In this document: one piece after another, positions 1 through 12,165 of the stretch
Numbering within the stretch: the stretch's first letter is position 1
How the letters are laid out: each line of letters opens with the position of its first letter
Source: Unio delphinus
Lineage: Eukaryota > Mollusca > Bivalvia > Unionida > Unionidae
Direction: 5' to 3'
Length of the DNA stretch: 64,000 nucleotides
Assembly: GCA_029339505.1 (NCBI GenBank)
Contig: JAQISU010000163.1
Location: 434,001-498,000 of the forward strand
Notes under the pieces: generated by a model
The model's database searches: none
What the model was told of the DNA's origin: nothing
The model's input: the letters and a program-made list of their open reading frames with translations, nothing else
Program-made: the position numbers and the translations under genes

Positions 1-698
1 TTATACATAGTTTCCAGTATATCCTGCATGTCTGCATGTATGCTACTCAAGATCTGCTGTCATGTTATTGCTGAATGGATTTATCAATTATGGCTGCATT
101 ATTTTTATGAGTTCAAGACAACTGACTCTGATGTTTTGTTATTTTATTTGATGCAAGGTCTGGGTCTACATGCAAGTGTTCATGGTTGGACTTTGTGCTG
201 TCTGTGTGCGTGCGTGTTACAGGTAAATATTGTAATGCAACTGATTAACTGACATTGATACTTAATCATAACATAGAGAAAGATAAACTGATTGATAGAA
301 AAACAATGAGACTTGTTTTTGAAAGCATAAACAGAGGCTTCCACCTTCAGCCCACTCTACCAATGCTTCAGATTGCTGTTTGTGGCAGTCTCAGGGCCAC
401 CTAACTCATTAATTTTGAAACATTCAAGGTCAACATTCCTCACCATAGCCAGACAGTACAATTGCAATTTAAATTCAAAAATATTTGCATGGAAAATCAG
501 TAAAGCATTGTTTAATTATGTGCAAGGTTCATATATTTTAATTAAGGAAAGTTGTTATTTGTTTTTTAAATCAATACACACCATATAATGCTTACCTTAA
601 TATTTGAATAAATGGTTCAGTGTCATCCATCTCTGGTTTATTATGTGTTGAATATGTGTTAATGTGTTAAATGTATTAAACTTGGTCATTAGTTGTTC
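1..698. other. AT-rich intergenic or intronic DNA
   Basis: No recognisable gene or repeat. Short open frames here have no family resemblance. A GTAAGC motif on the minus strand near 588 follows a short open stretch, but that alone does not define an exon. Confidence 0.5.
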
Positions 699-1045
699 CA
701 TTCAAAGACATGCTTCTGTCACAACATACTTTTTTTAATTATTATCTTGCAATTAGGAATCAGAATTCTTCAATGGTCAGATATTAACAGTCACCTGATG
801 TTATTGAACTTCTTGTGGAAGTATGCAGCATGTGTAGAAAAGCTCCATAATTGGATATTTTAGTCTTGCTTCATTCAAAGACATGCTTCTGTCACAACAT
901 ACTTTTTTTTAATTATTATCTTGCAATTAGGAATCAGAATTCTTCAATGGTCAGATATTAGCAGTCACTTGATGTTATTCAACTTCTTGTGGAAGTATGC
1001 AGCATGTGTAGAAAAGCTCCATAATTGGATATTTTAGTCTTGCTT
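699..1045. repeat. 173-bp direct tandem duplication
   Basis: Two nearly identical units lie head to tail, 699-871 and 872-1045. They differ by a one-base change in a T run (7 versus 8 T) and a few substitutions such as tattaac/tattagc. The second unit ends two bases before the RTE-like fragment at 1047. The high identity points to a recent duplication. Confidence 0.95.
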
Positions 1046-1046
1046 A

Positions 1047-1277
1047 CTAGACATCACTAGAGCCAATAGTCTATCCACAACAGTACTGCAGGGCAGCGTC
1101 CAGGGTGACAGAAGGAGAGGTAGACAGAGAAAAAAGTGGAGTGAAAACATCACAGAATGGACCAGGAAAAGTTCTACAGAGATACAGGCATTGACACATG
1201 ATCGAGACAAGTCGAGGGAACTGGTCAGGTGTTCAGCAGCACAGTGCCTCGATGACCACACTAGGCCACGATATTGA
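1047..1277 (+). pseudogene. C-terminal fragment of an RTE-type LINE polyprotein
   Basis: An open frame of 76 codons ends at TGA (1275-1277) and has no start of its own. It contains the basic stretch GDRRRGRQRKKWSENITEWT followed by RELVRCSAAQC. This is the known C-terminal tail of endonuclease/reverse-transcriptase proteins of RTE-like non-LTR elements, after the RT domain. The RT and endonuclease are absent, so this is a 5'-truncated insertion. Its left edge coincides with the end of the 173-bp duplication. The reverse strand is also open here, but that frame is only a shadow. Clade assignment is from memory of the tail motif. Confidence 0.65.
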
Positions 1278-1789
1278 TGAGGAAGGAGGAGGAGGACAAA
1301 GGCATTTCCCTTGCTCACCAATACTTGGGAAATCCATCATGTCATTTTATTAGTGCACAAATTTGGCTGAATAAGTAAATAGTTAGGAATAAATGATATT
1401 CGTATAAGAGCTAGATGATTTGCTTAAAATAATAACTGATTGGATCTAAAGCTGAACAAGTGGAAGGGATGAGTCCATGCTGTAACAGAAGGGCCCCTGA
1501 CTGTAAAAACTGGATGCCCCTGACTAAAAACTGGATTACTGCATAAAATATGTTTTGGCCCACCAGGAAAAATCAAGTATTTCTGTGTAACTAAGAAAAC
1601 TTCCGAACTGTTAATGTTTTGATTAAAGTCTTCCTCTAATTAGATCAAAACAGTTCTGTCAATTCAAAACAGAAAGTTGTAAGTTGCAAAAATTAGGACA
1701 ACTTTCACACATAAGTATGGAGGCTAACTTGTTTTACAGCAAATACATTTAATATACATGTACATGACATATTTAGTCTGTATCTCAAA
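1278..1789. other. Intergenic DNA, nothing recognised
   Basis: AT-rich, with no open frame, repeat copy or RNA-like structure that I can support. Confidence 0.5.
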
Positions 1790-2032
1790 AAAATAATAAT
1801 GAGGACTTTGTATAGCACCTAATCTTTAGAAGCTCTAAGAACTTTATGACACCTATAATGATATGAATACAGAAGAAACGAAGAAAAAGAAACAAAAAAA
1901 AAAACAACCATAAAATTGGAAAATATAAAAATGCTGAAAATATTTAAGGTATGAAACATTAATAGATCTTTAAGTTTGTTCTTGCAGTCAAAAAAAGTGA
2001 GTTTTAAGAGCACTCTTGAAAAGGATCATTTC
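1790..2032 (-). mobile_element. 5'-truncated CR1/L2-like LINE, 3' end only
   Basis: On the minus strand this carries the same 3' terminus as the LINE at 27804-30405: the end of the ORF (matching 27959-28042), then the 3' UTR with an 'aagagcttctaaagatt' type motif and 'caaagtcctcattattatt' as the tail. Only about 240 bp survive, typical of aborted target-primed reverse transcription. It is diverged, with an A-rich patch at 1893-1906. Confidence 0.75.
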
Positions 2033-2712
2033 ATGCAAATTGCTTGCTCATTTTCTTTGTTTTTAAAAAAAGACATTTAATCTCTTCAGAACAAGGACCT
2101 AACTAAAAATCTGTCAGCACAAGATCAAATTATTTACAATATATAAATCAAGGTCAAGTACCTGAGAAGATCCAATCAAAGTATCTAAATAACAAATCTG
2201 ACTCTATCTGTCTTTCTTTCTCCTTCCCTCCCTCTCTCTCATGCCTGTAAGAAACATCTGTTCATAATGACATTGTTTATAGCTGCTCCCCAAGGGGACC
2301 AAGTCCTTATCCAAATGTACAGCTATATTTGTACCTGACATTTGATTAATCAAAGGTAAGCTGTCTATATAATACCTATTAAAGCCTTAACTCCCTGTCA
2401 AATTCACAACATACTTATGTTTGTATCAGTCAAGCAAACTATGTAAAAGAATTAATGCTAATCAACAATGACAATGATTAAACAAAGCAGTGAAAATGCA
2501 CCAAGTGTTTATCATGAAATGACCTTAACCATGCTCAGTTGATAAGATGGGGGCACATGTTTTTGCTACTCCAATGGATGACAAATGCATTAATACAATA
2601 AAGGCAATTGTTCCCCACATCTTTAATTTTATTAAAAAAAATATATACTAACAGGTCAAGGTTTTTCTTTCAATCTTAATGCTACGGTGTGCCTATCTAT
2701 CTACCTCATAAT
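2033..2712. other. Intergenic DNA with a pyrimidine-rich tract
   Basis: Nothing gene-like. A CT-rich tract lies at about 2204-2241. The remainder is AT-rich unique-looking sequence. Confidence 0.5.
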
Positions 2713-2736
2713 AAATATATATATATATATATATAT
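2713..2736. repeat. (TA)n microsatellite
   Basis: Perfect alternating TA run seen directly. Confidence 0.9.
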
Positions 2737-2795
2737 CTCATAACACATTTTCTTTAAGGAAATAATGCTCATTATAAAGTAAGGTTCTTGTCTTG

Positions 2796-2800
<5 letters not shown>

Positions 2801-2833
<33 letters not shown>
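2801..2833. repeat. (GT)n microsatellite
   Basis: About 16 perfect GT repeats, abutting a SINE-A fragment. Confidence 0.95.
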
Positions 2834-2834
<1 letters not shown>

Positions 2835-2910
2835 ACAGCCAATGTAGATATGTGACAAAGCTTGCAAGTAGCTTCCTGTAGTTCGGTGGTTCTTACTAAT
2901 ACATCAACTC
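2834..2910 (+). mobile_element. SINE-A fragment (central domain)
   Basis: Matches the middle of SINE-A (tgtgacaaagcttgcaagtagcttcc, then gttcggtggttctt) without the tRNA-like head or the 3' tail. It directly precedes a full SINE-A copy. Confidence 0.7.
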
Positions 2911-2918
2911 CACTTCTA

Positions 2919-3178
2919 GGGGGCCCTGAGTGGGCGAGTGGTCTAAAGCGCTCTCCATTGTTGATCACTGCCTTCTCACAAATGTCATCATGGGTTTCAG
3001 TCTCGGCTAACGTGGGTGTGTGAGAAAGCTTACCAGTAGCTTCTCGTAGATCAGTGAGTGGTTCTTTCTGGGGTTTTTCCAGGGTTCTTCCTCCACCAGT
3101 AATACTGGTTGCCATGTATAGCCTATCATGTGCTGAAAAATGGCATTAAACCCTACAACAACACAACAACAACAACAT
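2919..3178 (+). mobile_element. SINE-A, full copy
   Basis: A tRNA-derived SINE of about 260 bp. The head has a pol III A-box-like stretch (gagtggtctaaagcg) and a degenerate B box (gggtttcagtc). The body reads 'gagaaagcttaccagtagcttc ... ttcttcctccacc'. The 3' end is 'tgctgaaaaatggcattaaa' plus a (CAA)n-like tail. It is flanked by an 8-bp direct repeat CACTTCTA (2911-2918 and 3179-3186), read as the target-site duplication. A chance minus-strand open frame across it is not a gene. Confidence 0.85.
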
Positions 3179-3220
3179 CACTTCTATGCTAAGACACTAA
3201 ACCAAGTTCAAAAGACCATC

Positions 3221-3410
3221 TGGAGCCCCAGTTAGCTCTCTCACCTCTGTCCATTGGTATTCAGTATGAGAAAGCTTGGCAGTAGCTTCCCTTGGGTTTG
3301 TGGTTCATAGATGGTTTTCCCAGGTTCATTCTCCACCAGTTATACTGACACCATGAATAGCCTATCTTGTGCTGAGAAATGGCATTAAACCCCAAAACAA
3401 CAGCAACAAC
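3221..3410 (+). mobile_element. SINE-A, internally deleted copy
   Basis: Starts near 'ggagccccagt', lacks the A-box segment, then follows the SINE-A body and ends 'gctgagaaatggcattaaac' with a CAA-rich tail. It lies only 42 bp downstream of the preceding SINE-A. Confidence 0.8.
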
Positions 3411-3875
3411 AAAATCATACATACATGATGCATCATTTCCTGCTATGACTGCACCCAAACATGATAAGTATGGGATCTACAAATCTACTTGCCCAACTCC
3501 AGGGACAATGAAAGCTGCACCATAAAGTGACATCTCTGTATAATGCTTCTCAAGGGAGCCACACAAGCAGCCTGTGCTAAACATGAGGAATCCTTATAAT
3601 GTCTGATATTACAGACTTGTGTCACATTATCCTATATTAACACAGCATAATATCTAAAGATAGAAAATCACATTTAACTGTAATAATATAATGAAACAGA
3701 ACTGAAATAACTGCATGGGACACATTACAGGTATGCACTGCAAGAAAGACCTAGTTTTACTAATAGGATATACTGTGAAGTTTAACCACCAAAGATTTTA
3801 AGCCAAATATAAAGATCCTGATCAGTACTGAGTCTAAAATGTGAACAGTTGGGATGTTACAATGTGTGTGTACAC
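3411..3875. other. Intergenic DNA, nothing recognised
   Basis: Unique-looking AT-rich sequence without supported features. Confidence 0.5.
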
Positions 3876-4197
3876 CGCTCTAGTGGCCTAGTGGTTAGAG
3901 TGTCTGCTGCAGAAGCAGGAGGTTGTGGGTTCGATCCCCGGCCAAGTCATACCAAAAACTTACACAAATAGAACTAACAGCTGCCTCGCTTGATGCTCAG
4001 CATTAAGAGGTTAGTATTAGGACTGGTCAGCCTGGTGTTAGTATAATGTGACTGGGTGGGACATCATGCTACATGTCTGCAGCATGATGCCCCAATGCTA
4101 GACATCACTAGAAACTGCCTCACTGCAAACATCATAGTGATATGACTGAAAAACTGTTAAAGCTATGTTGAAAATCCTAATCAAGCAAACAAACAAC
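3876..4197 (+). mobile_element. SINE-B, full copy
   Basis: A second tRNA-derived SINE family. The head has a clear A box (tagtggttagagtg, about 3889-3902) and a canonical B box GGTTCGATCCC (3928-3938), with an anticodon-stem-like CTGC/GCAG hairpin between them. The body contains 'gctcagcattaagagg' and 'aatgtgactgggtgggacat'. The tail is 'aaagctatgttgaaaatcc' followed by CAAA repeats. The promoter boxes look intact; current activity cannot be judged from sequence. Confidence 0.85.
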
Positions 4198-6546
4198 GCG
4201 TGTAAATACGGTAAAGTTGAAGACTGGAAATATTATTTCATATAATAATGCAGTAGTTTGATAGAACAGAATAATTGTGTGCCATGTACTCTGTTGGGCT
4301 CAGAATCTTATCTGACTCTAATGCATCCACTTTTCTGGATCAGAAAATTTCAAAACCAGGAGAAAAATGGTAGCTTAGCTTAATTTCAATAATTCCAAAA
4401 ACGACACTAATACGCTTGAATCTGAAACAGCTTGCATACGGCTATTTAAAGCCTTTATTATATATCAAGAACAAATCATGTAAAGTACTTCTGTAGAAAT
4501 GTTTTGGAAAAAATGTAAGAACATTAATGACATTACGCACAATCCTTCCAGCCTAATCTAATTGAATATCACTGTGGTAAGCTTTACCCAGACATTATGG
4601 TAGCCCATAGGCTAGGGGCACAACATTTTTTGGATTCTTTATTTTGTTTACATAACTATGAAACATCTGGGTCCTAAATGCATGGGGTGGGGTGGATAGT
4701 GTAACACTGATAATTGCTCAAACAATTCCACTAAATCAGCTGTCTAACTTGCATGTTATACAATTATTCTGCATGGTTCTGGATTATCACTGTCAAGTTT
4801 CCAGAACTGAAACCCGATTTGGCATTTATTATTGAACTTGTTCTGTTCGCATAATGCTATTCTGCTAGTCTTAATTGTTAACACATTCTGCGCCTCAAAT
4901 GAGATTCTATTATGAAGAACTGTTAACACACTTTGCGCTTCAAATAATGTTCTATTATTAAGGCGATCTACTCGTTATTCTTCCTTTCAATCATGCTTCC
5001 TCAAATTTTGATTTACTGTATATATCCAATGGTAAGATCAAACTTAATGCTAAACTCAATCTTCCATTTGTACACAATTTTGTCAAATAGTTACTAAGGA
5101 AATCTTCTATAATTGATTTGTCCAATAAACTTGAATTTTATTCAAATTGATAATCTGCACAAATCTAATTGTAAAGTATGTCTACAAATAGGTGGTCTTC
5201 AAACATGTTTACTCTCAAGATCTAATTTCAGCTGTATGGGTTTAATGAAAAATCGATATCAAGTTTTAAAAAGGAAACGTAGATTTCCATGATAAAACAT
5301 TTTGGTCTTGCTTGGGTGGGGTGGGGATACAAGATATAGCAATGCTGATTTTGGTAGGAACTGTGCATATGTCAAGCCAATATTAATGTTTTTCACAAGA
5401 ATAAACCGCTGTGGTGGCCATATAAAGCATCTCTTACAAAAAGCTGAAACATTTCAGGACCAAAAGATTCCAGTTAAAATGAGAGTGTTCATGTATCACT
5501 CATCTTAATTCTGCTGTGTTGGAAAATCTTGCCAGGCATAGTAAGCATTGTGGAAATCCAACAACTTGTAGCCACAAGTAGGAATGTCATAAGGGAATTG
5601 CTTTCTAATATGGGGATATGATGATTTGCAAATTTTAAATTTGACCATGATGTTAAAACATTCTTGCTTTTGAATGAGATTGTGCATGCAATTGATGGTT
5701 TGATGGTCGCAACAGAGTTACTGATATTGCTTACCTAACAATTAGCTTCCATAAGAATGCCCACAAAATATTTACAGTTCCAGATCAACAGAGGAAGGAA
5801 TTTTAGCTGTATGGTTTAACTAATGAATATATTATATATGTCTAACATCTACATCATACTTGGAGAATAATTATAGACAGTACAACAGATTAGATTTGGT
5901 GTCCATACATAACATCAGATAATTAAATAATATTTACTGTTACTGTCCATACCTTACTTGATATCAAATAATTAAATTAAATACACTGTCCATATCTATA
6001 TTATAGCAGATAACGTAGGTTCATTATCCAATTTCAGATACATTTGTAGGAACATTTAACTCTGCCCTCAGCTTTACACATTTTTTGCACATTTTTGGCA
6101 GCATAACTGTAATGAAAACCATCTCAACAATTTGATTTTTCTTTCCTTTATATATCCTTCTTTTTCAGTTATTTCCTCAAGAAAATTATAACAAAGGTGC
6201 GATACATTAGCTGATCTGTAATACAGAATATTTTAAACCAGACAAGTTTTTTTAAACTGGATTACAGAATATTAATGTATTTAGAGGAACTTAACAAAGC
6301 AATAATTTTATTGGCTATCATAAAGATAAAGGAGTGTTATTAATGCTGATGGATTATTTATTCATATTTGGGTGTAGATATTGCACAATATTCAGATAAG
6401 TTTAAACAATCAAAAATTATTTCCTCAAATACATATTTTTTCTTGCTATGTCAAGTCAAATATAGCTATGCATTCATTCAGCCTATTATTTAATTATTTA
6501 CGCAAGTATCTGACAGTGCAAGCAATAATTTTCAGCATATGTGTGC

Positions 6547-6548
<2 letters not shown>
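4198..6548. other. Intergenic or intronic DNA with small imperfect duplications
   Basis: No supported gene. An imperfect direct repeat of about 50 bp lies at 4877-4967 (tgttaacacattctgcgcc / tgttaacacactttgcgct). Three diverged units starting 'tgtccata' lie at about 5899-6015. Open frames near 5302 and 5505 have no family resemblance. Confidence 0.5.

Positions 6549-6549
<1 letters not shown>

Positions 6550-6620
<71 letters not shown>
6550..6620. repeat. (GA)n microsatellite
   Basis: About 35 perfect GA repeats. Open frames spanning it (RERERE or SLSLSL) are repeat artefacts. Confidence 0.97.
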
Positions 6621-6622
<2 letters not shown>

Positions 6623-7439
6623 TATAATATTCAACACCAACTGATAGCAAGGTAGACAAGAAACAGGGATGGGGTACTGATAATTTTCTTATCTTGACAG
6701 ACAAATTACTAACATATCAAGACAGTGAAAACTAAAGTAATTGTAACTGGGATAAAGGACTCTGCATCAATTTTTATTTGGGCTGAGAAATAAACACAAT
6801 TCTGATTAACACTCTGCACATGGACTACATATTATCAGCTTCCAAATCCCCAGCACTGCAGACAGGAAGTCACATGAGTTGACAGATGGCTGTTTAATAA
6901 GCATTAAATGAAAGAAAATGTTTTTCATGGTAGCCAGTACAGAATTAGAATGCTGCCTGCCACAAAGAACATCAGTTACGGTGGTTTCAACTCAAAATTC
7001 ACACAAACCTTTCACATGCAAGTAAAGCTATGTTTACACTTACACTTCACTTGTTACACTTCAATTGTGCATCACATATAGACACATAAACTGCTTTCTA
7101 ATTTTTTTTTATTTGTCCGGCTCCAGTGATTTGAACAAATGTAAGCCAGGACATATCAGTAAAAAAAACATGCACTACCCTGCTGTAAATGACCAATCTG
7201 AACACTTCCCCATAATACTGCAGATGCTTGGGTCTACAACTGCTGACCAGTTTATGTACCAAACCAAGGTTTAGCTATACAAACATCTGATGAGTACCCC
7301 ACAAAATCTCCCATATTTCCATCAGCCGACTGTCCATTTTTGGTTCCGACCCTAGCACTACTCCAAACCCCAACAGGTTAATCAAAATACCTCCCTGCCA
7401 AAATTTTAAAACCTGTTCAAAAAAACTTAGGAAACACAC
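6621..7439. other. Intergenic DNA, nothing recognised
   Basis: No family-like frame or repeat was identified. Confidence 0.5.
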
Positions 7440-7440
7440 A

Positions 7441-7615
7441 TATTGTAGTATCATTTATTTTTGTTGGGCTCAATTTTTGTGGTTTGGTTATTTTTTTTAA
7501 AAAAAGGCATTTTCGTGGGTACTTAAATTTGTTGTTTTGCCTGTCAAAATTTGCATATTAGTAGGTATTTAATTTCATGGGTTAACCTAAAAAAATACCC
7601 AAAATAAAGAATACA
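7441..7615. repeat. MITE-like interspersed repeat
   Basis: Begins tattgtagtatcatttattt and is T-rich, with phrases such as 'tttttgtggtttgg' and 'tttcgtgggtactt'. The start of the repeat at 8525-8640, read in reverse complement, is similar, so the two appear to be inverted relatives. No clear terminal inverted repeat was established. Confidence 0.4.
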
Positions 7616-8524
7616 AAGGAGTAAAACTATGCCGATACAAATGGTGGTTACATTAATGTTTATAACAATACTACCCCATCTGTATGGGTTAAAACAAAGA
7701 CCTAGAAAATTCAATACTTACACCTTGCTTTTTGGCCAAGTGAATAACATCAAAGCCGACGCAGACAATAACACTAAAACAATACTTCTATCTCTTATGA
7801 GCATATATAAAAAGACCAGTCAAGATTAATCAGTTTTGCCATGTTTTTGTTTGAGTGTTCAACATCAAAGGAAGGTGACACAGCCAACAAAACCAGACCA
7901 ATCAGTTATTAAAGTACATATTAATGATCTCTTAAACTACTGTCCATCAAGTTGCACCATCAGTACTTTCTGACTATTATGGCGTTAACACAGAGGCTTA
8001 AGAGTGGTAAAATTCAACTTTGATCCCCCTTGGTTCCTGCACTCCTAACCAATCAGAAGCTGCGAACCCAGCACAGGTGCTTGCTTACCAGGCAGCTAAT
8101 GATGCCATAGAACCCCCGATTCAGTCAAATAAAGGATGGACTTGAATAAGTATTAAATTTAATTATTATATACTGTTATTTTGTATTATTTTTTCTTTCC
8201 TTTTTAGTATTACCATTGTTGAATACCTTATGCTTTTTCTATATTTTCTCTCTATCCTTGCTTACCTCATATATCGATTTAAGGCAGTGAGTATAAATTT
8301 ACTGCTAACGGATACAGTACCTTATGAAAGATCTGCTTTGAAACAATATAAAATGATTTATAATTCTTGCTTCAAAAGGTTTAGAACATAAAACAAACAC
8401 ATGTAAAAGCTAATATTTAATTACCAAATTACAGTATTGACCTTGATGTATCAAATACAAGTACCCTAGCTGTGTTAATCTATAGGAATGAAACAATGTA
8501 AGAAAATGGGGAGGGGGTATGTCA
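7616..8524. other. Intergenic DNA, nothing recognised
   Basis: No supported feature. A 66-codon frame at 7629 has no family resemblance. Confidence 0.5.
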
Positions 8525-8640
8525 TCATCTAAGTGGCTATTTTTTCGTTGGGGATTCAAATTCGTGGTTCGTTGCAATGATGAAAACAATTAAAATTGGC
8601 CCTTCCATGAATATTGATGATACTACAATATATGTATATT
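8525..8640. repeat. MITE-like repeat, inverted relative of 7441-7615
   Basis: Ends 'gatgatactacaatat', the reverse complement of the other copy's start, and contains 'attcgtggttcgttgc', which resembles its internal phrases. Confidence 0.4.
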
Positions 8641-9014
8641 TTTTGGCCCGACTACATGCTTTATATTTTTGTAGGAGGATGAGAGAGATGACCTAACCAA
8701 AACATCTGTCAAAAGTATCAATAACTGCAAAACATGTTATGTACTAAATTGCAGTAATGCAAGAATGACTTTAAACAAATTAATGATTCTTGCCAGTAAT
8801 AAAAAAACACCAATGAGTAATGATTTTAGTTTATGTAAATTAATTTTTTCACTTTATGGTATTTGTGCATTTAATTTTGTCAAAATTGTTTTAGAAAAAA
8901 TAAATATAACACAGCTTTATGTCTTCTTTCAACACATAATCACATATTTGATATAATCCCAGTACATGTACAATGGTTTAATTTTTGTCACAAGGTCCAT
9001 AGCGGAGCTGCATT

Positions 9015-9631
9015 ACATGTAACAAGCTGCAGATGAATGATGATAAAACTGAGGCTATTCTAATCACAACACAAAGACTTTCTCATTCACATCCTTTACC
9101 TCAGACAATAAATATCAGGAACACCAACATTAAATTCTCACAGTCAGTACGGAACCTTGGCGTTATTCTAGACAGTACTCTCACATTGCACCAACATGTC
9201 ATGAACATATGCAAGGCTGCATATCTTGAATCGAGACACATCAGTTCCATTTGTAAATATCTTTCAGTTGATGCCACTAAAACACTTGTGTGTTCACTAG
9301 TACTTTCAAGACTGGACTATTGTAACTCAATTCTGTCTGGTTCATCACAATATTTACTCCAGAAACTTCAAAAAGTTCAAAACACAGCTGCACGGATCAT
9401 CTTTAGAGTACCTCGATCAAAGCACACCTCACCACTGCTCTGTACCCTACATCGACTGCAGGGACAAACTTAGCGACCTAATCATGTTTTGTATCTTATA
9501 TGTTTTCAGCATGTTTTTATGTTTTCCAATTTTATTGTTTTTGTCATTTGTTGTTCTGTAGTGTAGTCATATCATTATTGATGGTGTAAAGCGCTTAGAG
9601 CTTCGAAAGAATTATAATGAATGGCATTACA
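9015..9631 (+). mobile_element. CR1/L2-like LINE, 5'-truncated (RT C-terminus and 3' UTR)
   Basis: The frame 9033-9473 encodes the region after the RT catalytic core: MNDDKTEAILIT, then VRNLGVILDSTLTLHQHV, then SRLDYCNSILSG and KLQKVQNTAARII. It is nearly identical to the RT at 63550-63930. The ORF ends early (stop at 9471-9473) because the segment after 'LHRL' is deleted or frameshifted. The 3' UTR has the family motif 'gtgtaaagcgcttagagct'. An 8-bp GCATTACA at 9010-9017 and 9624-9631 may be the target duplication, although it partly overlaps element sequence. The catalytic YADD region is missing, so the copy is dead. Confidence 0.85.
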
Positions 9632-10620
9632 ATGGGTCAGGTGTACCTACAGTAGAATTGCATGGGCTTTAACACAGACTGAACACACCAGTTCACTCAA
9701 ACTTTTTGGGACCAGTAAGAAGATACCAATTTTCTTTATGTTGTAAACCCTTGTTGAGTTTTTTGAACTGTTTAATACATTGTCAGAATTAGGACAAAGA
9801 TAAAATATTTGTTTGCATTAATCTCATCAATTTTACTAAAGTTCCTAACATGGATATCTTGACTATTCATCCACACTATGGGGCTTAAGAGAAACTGCCC
9901 ACATTGCTGAAATCACGTTTATGAGCGACTTCGGGATGTCCCTGATTAGGTTTGTTAGTGTGCATGTAATCTGAAGGAGCTTGTGCAGAATCCAAATTCA
10001 AGACTTTTAGTTGACTGATGCATATGAAATCTGGGGCCTGTATTTCATTTTATTTCAAGTAGAGCTTATAAGAAATGTGACAAAGAATTTCCTGCGTTAA
10101 TGTAATCTGATCTTTTGGGACTGGTCTTCCTTCAGTCTCGGTCTGCTTGGAAGACTGAAAATAGCAGGATTTAATGTCTTTTCTCACTGCCATATGGTTT
10201 CTGAGTTTAACTCTAATTGGTACTGAAAACAGTCTTGCTCTTTTTTAATTATGTGGTGATCACATTACATAATATTTTCTGAAACTTTCATATCTTCTAG
10301 GGTCCATTTATAGTGAATGTCTGTCACCTTGTAGGGAAAATAACCAGACTGCAACATTTATATGCTAGACCATGAGGCTAATAATTTCTCTCAGTCATAA
10401 TGTATGAAGGTCAGTTCTGCGAAAAATGAGGTGTCAAGCCAGTTATTTGACATGGTCATTGGAACTCCTGACTGGCGCCTTATTTTGGCCAAGCCAGTTA
10501 CATAACATGGCCATGACTCACAGGTAAATGATGAAATCCCGTGTTCAGATTGAAGGGACATCAAGTGGGGGTCATAAATCCACCCCTAACAGTCTGCCAG
10601 GGAGAGGTCTGTGTCTGCTA
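9632..10620. other. Intergenic DNA, nothing recognised
   Basis: No gene-like frame and no recognised repeat. Confidence 0.5.
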
Positions 10621-10628
10621 ATTATGTG

Positions 10629-11305
10629 TAGTGATGAGAATTGGTCAAAAGTTCATAATCGATAATCGGTTCCCCTTAACCAACTGATCATCGATTATAA
10701 TCGGTTACTAAGAGCAAATTTTAATTTTTGTTAAACAGTTATTTTTTTTATCAAGAGTTCAATATGTTTATAAATATACTTGAGCAATCTCTTTTAATGA
10801 CATGTATACTTTAACCTGACAGTAATATTTCATTGTGTGTTACTTTTGTTCAACAACTTTGCTAAATGAATGCAACTTCTTATGGCTGATCAAATGTAAC
10901 TGAAATACTGCTACAATCCCACAAAAAGTATAGAAGAACATGTTTTTCTTGTTTGTCATTGTTTATAAATACTACAAAAGATGTTGCAGTTTAACTGAAA
11001 CAAATCAACAAAATGTGTTTAAATTTATTAACTCAACAATTTAAGAACTTGGCCATGTAATAATGACTATTTGTTCCTAATTTCGAATCATAAGGTTTTC
11101 TATTTGTAGTTGTGAAGGAATTAATAAATTTCAGGTCAACTTTATTGCCAGTTGGCTGGGAGTTTTACTAACCTTTGTGCTTTGCATACACCTAAAAAGT
11201 AGTCTCCCTTTACACACAATCGATTATGGAGTTCACAATCGATTATCTTATTGGTTTGCTCAACAAACTGATGATCGATTATAATCAATAATCAGAACAA
11301 CACTA
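10629..11305. mobile_element. hAT-type MITE, 677 bp, with perfect 8-bp TSD
   Basis: Flanked by ATTATGTG on both sides (10621-10628 and 11306-11313), the 8-bp duplication expected of hAT transposition. The termini are TAGTGATGAGAA on the left and, reverse complemented, TAGTGTTGTTCTG on the right, a short imperfect TIR of hAT type. Subterminal regions are packed with copies of ATCGATTATAATCGGTT-like motifs, candidate transposase-binding sites. The AT-rich interior has no transposase frame, so the element is non-autonomous. Confidence 0.9.
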
Positions 11306-11313
11306 ATTATGTG

Positions 11314-12165
11314 AATCAGGGTGAACCAACATCCACTCGTTGAGTAAGGAGTGGCCACCATTAGAATCACAAGCTTAAATCTATTATCTTGAGAACTAAA
11401 TGCCAGTAGTCACTAAACCATCTTGCGGGAATAATAAGGGAAGATAATCTACTACAATGTCATTCGAAATTAGCAGGAAACTTGTTATTCTGGGAATTAC
11501 AAAGGATATTCAGCACAGGTCAGTGAATATTTGCTCGATTGTTGTAATCTATTACGGCAAAGTAATTGTACTTTAATTATGTGCAGTATGTATCATTCAT
11601 TACTAGAATCGATTAGTACATATAATTACCATTTGCAGGGTTTGATTCATTCGTAGTGCTTGATCTACATGCATATTTTGAGATATGAGCAATGTTTATG
11701 TAAAGAATTAATGATGTAATTCACTATTTGGTTAATTCGTAGTAGCCTCGTGCATTTATTTGTGTGATATTCTAGATTTGCAAATGATGAACTTAATTAT
11801 AACTTTGTATAATGGTTGCAGTGTGCAACATTAGTTAATAGGGATTCGACTGTATATACTTTGTAGGAGTATCATGTGTAAGGATATATCAGCGCATGGA
11901 TATGTGAATATTTATGTACACTTTGTAGAAGTGCAATGTACAGAAATACATCTGATTATGTGATATTGTTCTGTATAACAAGATTGAGAATCTATATATA
12001 CCGTATACACCATATCAGAGAGAATGGGTATTTTGATGTGCACGAATGTGTGACCAAAGAGGGTAATGGATTATCTGATGATATTGTTGTTTAGTGTTAG
12101 TCTAGATAGCTAGAGGAATATGCTATGCTAATGTCTTTTTGTGTGTTTGTACAAAAAGCTTTTAG
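11314..12165. other. Intergenic or intronic DNA
   Basis: AT-rich, no recognised repeats. A pyrimidine-containing stretch ending in AG at 12165 could act as a splice acceptor for the candidate exon that follows. Confidence 0.4.

Noticed and set aside
588..630. Short minus-strand exon before a GTAAGC donor
   Set aside because: Only about 36 nt with no convincing pyrimidine tract; such donor motifs occur by chance many times in 64 kb.
1034..1321. 95-codon minus-strand frame
   Set aside because: Antisense shadow of the RTE-like C-terminal fragment, whose plus-strand translation carries the recognisable motif.
3888..3960. A functional tRNA gene
   Set aside because: A and B boxes and an anticodon-like hairpin exist, but the sequence continues into the SINE-B body and tail and recurs elsewhere, so it is a SINE head.
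6498..6704. Open frames with RERERE or SLSLSL runs (also near 39267-39517)
   Set aside because: They are translations of the (GA)n/(CT)n microsatellites and have no independent coding signal.
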